Origin: Bacillota bacterium
GTDB taxonomy: Bacteria > Bacillota_B > Desulfitobacteriia > Desulfitobacteriales > Desulfitobacteriaceae
NCBI GenBank assembly: GCA_021779415.1
Contig: JAJYAS010000203.1
Location: 1-6,519, forward strand
DNA length: 6,519 nt
Reading direction: 5' to 3'
The notes under the pieces are model-generated. The model saw only the letters and a list, made by a program, of their open reading frames with translations, did not search any database and was not told the DNA's origin. Below are positions 6,248 through 6,519 of this stretch, one piece after another (the stretch's first letter is position 1; each line of letters opens with the position of its first letter). The position numbers and the translations under genes were made by a program.

Positions 6248-6407
6248 AAATTACAGGTGCCTCAACTAAGAGGAGAATAGGGAAGTCGGTGTAAGTCCGG
6301 CGCGGTCCCGCCACTGTAAACGGGGAGCAAGGAGTATAACCACGAGTATTTCTCGGAAGGTGCTTCAGACGCTTTGATCCGTAAGCCAGGAGACCTGCCT
6401 GTAGTTT
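6248..6407 (+). ncRNA. Cobalamin (B12) riboswitch aptamer
   Basis: The conserved cobalamin-riboswitch core appears in order: GGTGCC (6256-6261), GAATAGGGAAGTCGGTG (6275-6291), AAGTCC, CGGTCCCGCCACTGTAA and finally the B12 box AGCCAGGAGACCTGCC (6384-6399). The closing P1 stem is visible as AAATTACAGG (6248-6257) with CCTGTAGTTT (6398-6407), including one G-U pair. The family binds adenosylcobalamin or related cobalamins and usually lowers expression of B12 import or synthesis genes, or of B12-independent alternatives to B12 enzymes. Its own promoter lies upstream and a terminator follows, so control is probably by transcription attenuation. Confidence 0.96.
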
Positions 6408-6460
6408 AGCCCAAGCCTACCTTGTCGAAGAACCAAGAGTAGTGTGGATGAGATTATGGA

Positions 6461-6504
6461 AAAGTCTCTAGTCACGTTGTGATTAGAGACTTTTTTTATT
6501 TTTT
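6461..6504 (+). terminator. Intrinsic terminator of the riboswitch expression platform
   Basis: AAAGTCTCTAGTCAC (6461-6475) pairs with 6479-6493 over 15 base pairs, with one G-U pair and a three-base loop. Seven T and a further T-rich run follow. It lies 53 bases after the aptamer and before any coding sequence, which marks it as the regulated attenuator. The left arm shares complementarity with GGAGAC in the B12 box (6389-6394), a possible alternative pairing. Confidence 0.9.
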
Positions 6505-6519
6505 ATCACTGCGAAAGGT
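6505..6519 (+). other. Leader end; gene controlled by the riboswitch lies beyond the edge
   Basis: The final bases include AAAGGT, which could be the start of a ribosome binding site. No start codon for a downstream gene is inside the window, so its identity is unknown. Confidence 0.35.

Noticed and set aside
6423..6429. Exact Spo0A-box heptamer TGTCGAA
   Set aside because: A seven-base motif is expected about once by chance in a window this size on two strands, and this one lies within the transcribed riboswitch expression platform rather than at a promoter.

Overview
The window looks like chromosomal DNA of a spore-forming, monoderm Firmicute, most likely a clostridial relative of the Desulfosporosinus/Desulfitobacterium type. 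That placement is an inference from gene style, not from a database match. The supporting signs are a Spo0E-family sporulation phosphatase gene, strong AGGAGG-type ribosome binding sites, sigma-A-like promoters, U-tailed intrinsic terminators, a cobalamin riboswitch, and a MacAB/YknXYZ-style efflux system without an outer-membrane partner.

Left part (1-3022, minus strand): a three-gene ABC efflux operon, read from right to left. It encodes a membrane-anchored periplasmic-adaptor-type (MacA/YknX-like) protein, an ABC ATPase (MacB-NBD/YknY/LolD-like) and a MacB/YknZ-like permease cut off by the window edge. The genes are packed with a gap of a few bases and then a one-base TAATG overlap, so they are almost certainly co-transcribed and translationally coupled. 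A promoter-like TTGACA element upstream of the adaptor overlaps a 23-base inverted repeat, a good candidate for a repressor operator.

Middle part (3023-4660, mostly plus strand): an AT-rich intergenic region that may hold a 38-codon single-pass membrane protein gene. It is followed by a short Spo0E-like aspartyl-phosphatase gene with its own terminator, then a separately promoted DEDDh (KapD/ERI-1-like) 3'-5' exonuclease with a C-terminal four-cysteine zinc-ribbon-like module. This stretch is visibly more AT-rich than the flanking transporter genes. A near-perfect inverted repeat at 4610-4653 ends the exonuclease and, from the other side, the convergent permease gene.

Right part (4663-6519): a full-length APC-superfamily amino-acid permease or antiporter on the minus strand, with its own promoter. 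Divergent from it is a sigma-A promoter driving a complete cobalamin (B12) riboswitch aptamer and an intrinsic terminator. The gene the riboswitch controls lies just past the right edge; the last bases may already be its ribosome binding site.

Most of the window is recognisable household and accessory biology. I saw no clear new multi-gene system. The points most worth following are the small membrane ORF, the operator-like palindrome, and the exonuclease-zinc-ribbon protein beside Spo0E.
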